Origin: Candidatus Galacturonatibacter soehngenii
GTDB lineage: Bacteria > Bacillota > Clostridia > Lachnospirales > Lachnospiraceae
Assembly (NCBI RefSeq): GCF_008830185.1
Contig: NZ_WAGX01000008.1
Location: 62,001 to 126,000, forward strand
Length of the DNA: 64,000 nucleotides
Reading direction: 5' to 3'
Positions 62,177 through 64,000 of this stretch are shown here, piece by piece. The notes below the pieces were generated by a model. The model had not been told where the DNA came from, did no database searches, and worked only from the letters and a program-made list of their open reading frames with translations. The translations under genes and the position numbers were made by a program. Each line of letters opens with the position of its first letter. Positions within the stretch are counted from its first letter, which is position 1.

Positions 62177-62692
62177 GTGTCAAGTTTAATGGAAACACTA
62201 ATTGATGTATTAGACAATGAAAATACGGAATATGAAAAGTTGATTGAGTTATCAAAAGAAAAAACACCAGTCATTGTCGAAGGAAACATCGAAAAACTAC
62301 AAGAAATCATTGATAAGGAACAGCCAATTATAGAAGTTATCAATAATTTGGAACAAAAAAGAAAAGAGACAGTCAATGATATTGCAATTGTGTTAAACAA
62401 GGATGTGGAGTCTTTAAATATAAAAAATGTAATTCAAATGCTAGAAAACCAGCCAAGTGAACAGAATAAATTAGCTGAGACACATGATAAATTAAGTGCA
62501 ACACTTAGAACGATGGCAGCGTTAAATGAGAACAATCGAATGCTGCTTGAACATTCACTTGAGATGGTTGGATTTGAGATTAATCTTTATCACAGCATGA
62601 GAAAAGCGCCGGAGACAGCAAACTATGGCAAGGATGCCTATAACAAAGGAGACGTACTTATTAATACGAGTGGCTTTGATGCCAAGCAATAA
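62177..62692 (+). CDS. flgN: Flagellar export chaperone FlgN-like
   Basis: The 171-residue, mainly helical protein has the length, helical heptads and position (between flgM and flgK) of FlgN, which escorts FlgK and FlgL to the export gate. Early E-Y-E-K-L-I-E-L-S-K and late N-R-M-L-L-E-H-S-L-E-M are FlgN-like. Translation starts with GTG 62177, with AAGAGGA seven bases upstream. Confidence 0.83.
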   Translation: MSSLMETLIDVLDNENTEYEKLIELSKEKTPVIVEGNIEKLQEIIDKEQPIIEVINNLEQKRKETVNDIAIVLNKDVESLNIKNVIQMLENQPSEQNKLAETHDKLSATLRTMAALNENNRMLLEHSLEMVGFEINLYHSMRKAPETANYGKDAYNKGDVLINTSGFDAKQ

Positions 62693-62715
62693 GAAAGTAT
62701 AACGAGGTGACAAAC

Positions 62716-64000
62716 ATGGGTGGAATGGGCAGCCTATACATTGGAGTTTCTGGCTTACAAACAAGTCAGAACGCATTAAATACAACTGCACATAACTTGG
62801 CCAATATTGGTACTGACGGTTATGTTAGGCAACAGGTTGTACAATCAGATATTTTATATAATACAATTAAACATGGAGCAGTAAGCTCTCAACAGGTTGG
62901 TATTGGTTCAACAATCGCACAAGTAAGACAGGTAAGAGATATTTTTTTAGATCAGGCATATCGATTAGAATCGGGTCGGTCTAATTTTTATGATGTTGGT
63001 TATACAACATATTATGAGATAGAATCCATACTAGGAACGCTAGGAGGAAGTGAGTTTAGTAATTCTCTTAAAGGGTTAAGTGAAGCATTTAATGAGATAG
63101 CAAAAGACCCTTCCGATACATCTTATCAGACTCTTTTGAAACAAAGAGCAGTTGAATTCATTGAAGATGCACAAAATGTTTATTCCCTATTAAAGGAATA
63201 TCAGTATAATTTGAACGACCAAATTGTAGATACCGTAGACCGTATTAATGAGCTGGCTAATAAAATCTACAAATTAAATGAAAAAATTGCATTTATAGAA
63301 GCGGGTGGAGTAGAGAATGCCAATGATCTTCGAGATGCTAGAAATTCAGCATTAGATGAACTTTCAGGATTAATTAATATTAGTTATGTAGAAGAGCCAA
63401 ACGGTGTAGTGATTGTAAAGGCAGAAAGTGTTCCATTGGTAGGAGAAAGTTTTGTTTATGAGATGGGTTATTCCACTGATAAAGTTACTGGTTTTGTAAC
63501 GCCAACATGGCCAGACTATAAAGATATGAATGTATTTAATATGGGTGCTATTATATCTACTTCAATGGATACGGATGTTGGAAAGCTAAAGGCATTAATG
63601 CTTCATAGAGGAAGCGAGACAACAAATTATTTAGATGTGCCAGTGAAAGAAAAGTATCAGGATGAATCAGGTAATTGGCTAACAGGAAGCTGGACAATTG
63701 ATGGAGATACCTATACAGATGGAGATAAGGCGTATGCAGCTGCCAAAGATTACTATAATAATTATACAGGTATGTCAGGTATGATGAGTACGCTTGCGCA
63801 GTTTGACCAATTAATTCATGGGGTAGTGACCGCTATTAATGATATAATGTGCCCTGATATTTCAATGACAGTGGAACCTGGACAAGCTTGGACAGATGCC
63901 AATGGAAATACATTAACCGTTGGAGGAACGTATAGGGTACTTGATTTAAAAAACTGTGGGCAATCATTAGATGGAACAGTTGGTACGGAACTTTTTTCAA
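62716..64000 (+). CDS. flgK: Flagellar hook-associated protein 1 (FlgK), 3' end outside window
   Basis: The open frame starts at ATG 62716 (GAGGTG upstream) and runs to the window edge (428 codons seen). The N-terminus has the rod/hook motif L-Y-I-G-V-S-G-L-Q-T-S-Q-N-A-L and H-N-L-A-N-I-G-T-D-G-Y-V-R-Q; further FlgK landmarks are N-E-L-A-N-K-I-Y-K-L-N-E-K-I and N-D-L-R-D-A-R-N-S-A-L-D-E-L-S. FlgK forms the junction between hook and filament. It is the third gene of the flgM operon. Confidence 0.95.
   Translation, partial: MGGMGSLYIGVSGLQTSQNALNTTAHNLANIGTDGYVRQQVVQSDILYNTIKHGAVSSQQVGIGSTIAQVRQVRDIFLDQAYRLESGRSNFYDVGYTTYYEIESILGTLGGSEFSNSLKGLSEAFNEIAKDPSDTSYQTLLKQRAVEFIEDAQNVYSLLKEYQYNLNDQIVDTVDRINELANKIYKLNEKIAFIEAGGVENANDLRDARNSALDELSGLINISYVEEPNGVVIVKAESVPLVGESFVYEMGYSTDKVTGFVTPTWPDYKDMNVFNMGAIISTSMDTDVGKLKALMLHRGSETTNYLDVPVKEKYQDESGNWLTGSWTIDGDTYTDGDKAYAAAKDYYNNYTGMSGMMSTLAQFDQLIHGVVTAINDIMCPDISMTVEPGQAWTDANGNTLTVGGTYRVLDLKNCGQSLDGTVGTELFS

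Noticed and set aside
1-64000. tRNA genes, CRISPR arrays and insertion sequences
   Set aside because: No tRNA T-arm/anticodon pattern, no regularly spaced repeat array and no transposase-like frame was found by eye. A tRNAscan or CRISPR search would be decisive.

Overview
The window is low-GC Gram-positive DNA from an endospore-forming, flagellated, plant-polysaccharide-using anaerobe. The evidence is a set of sporulation genes (SpoIIR, SpoIID, SpoIIQ-like and SipL-like proteins), an ileS T-box, a sigma-28-type flagellar promoter, several carbohydrate ABC systems and several small families typical of Lachnospiraceae. Gene content resembles Lachnoclostridium (Clostridium) phytofermentans, but that species guess is an inference. 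I saw no tRNA, rRNA, IS element or CRISPR array.

1-11570 is mainly a rhamnogalacturonan locus. It holds the end of an IclR regulator, a PrcB-like lipoprotein, a YbaK deacylase, a reverse-strand CE12 acetylesterase with S-layer homology repeats, a HIT protein, a membrane-bound AraC-type sensor regulator, an LplABC-type transporter and a GH105 unsaturated rhamnogalacturonyl hydrolase. 11578-17514 is housekeeping and sporulation: a zinc-binding-like small protein, a SipL-like protein, ispE, a GntR regulator, spoIIR, murI and a DUF1934 protein.

17663-27670 is a beta-glucoside/oligoglucan locus: a GH94 phosphorylase, a domain-swapped GH3, an AraC regulator on the reverse strand, and a binding protein with two permeases. 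The two forward transcription units share an 18-bp identical sequence that forms part of a direct-repeat operator, at the same distance from a putative -10 box. 27700-49280 carries a chemotaxis receptor, T-box-controlled ileS, glgP, a GGDEF-EAL protein, spoIID/spoIIQ, a probable pseudoknotted small RNA, a hemolysin-III-like protein, NfeD/SPFH, patatin, argF, birA, coaX and dus. These are followed by greA-lysS.

The most unusual part is a 7.45-kb integrated element (about 51689-59156) inserted in the 3' end of lysS. It has 14-bp att repeats and restores the lysS reading frame with new terminal codons. It encodes an AIPR-type anti-phage candidate, a protein with three ribbon-helix-helix-like repeats, a small FtsK-like ATPase, an excisionase and a Tn916-type integrase. 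It also encodes a circovirus-like Rep (HUH endonuclease plus superfamily 3 helicase). Just upstream of rep is a perfect stem-loop whose loop carries TAGTATTAC, the circovirus-type origin nonanucleotide. Both element ends carry 11-bp-spaced TTACGAC repeats, probable integrase arm sites. The layout (FtsK-like ATPase, Rep, Xis and Int, no type IV secretion genes) suggests an integrative replicon with a eukaryotic-ssDNA-virus-like replication module.

Between the displaced lysS end and the flagellar genes lies a GIY-YIG/DUF2075 helicase gene coupled to a MazG pyrophosphohydrolase, a candidate second defence pair. The window ends in the flgM-flgN-flgK operon under a perfect sigma-28 promoter.
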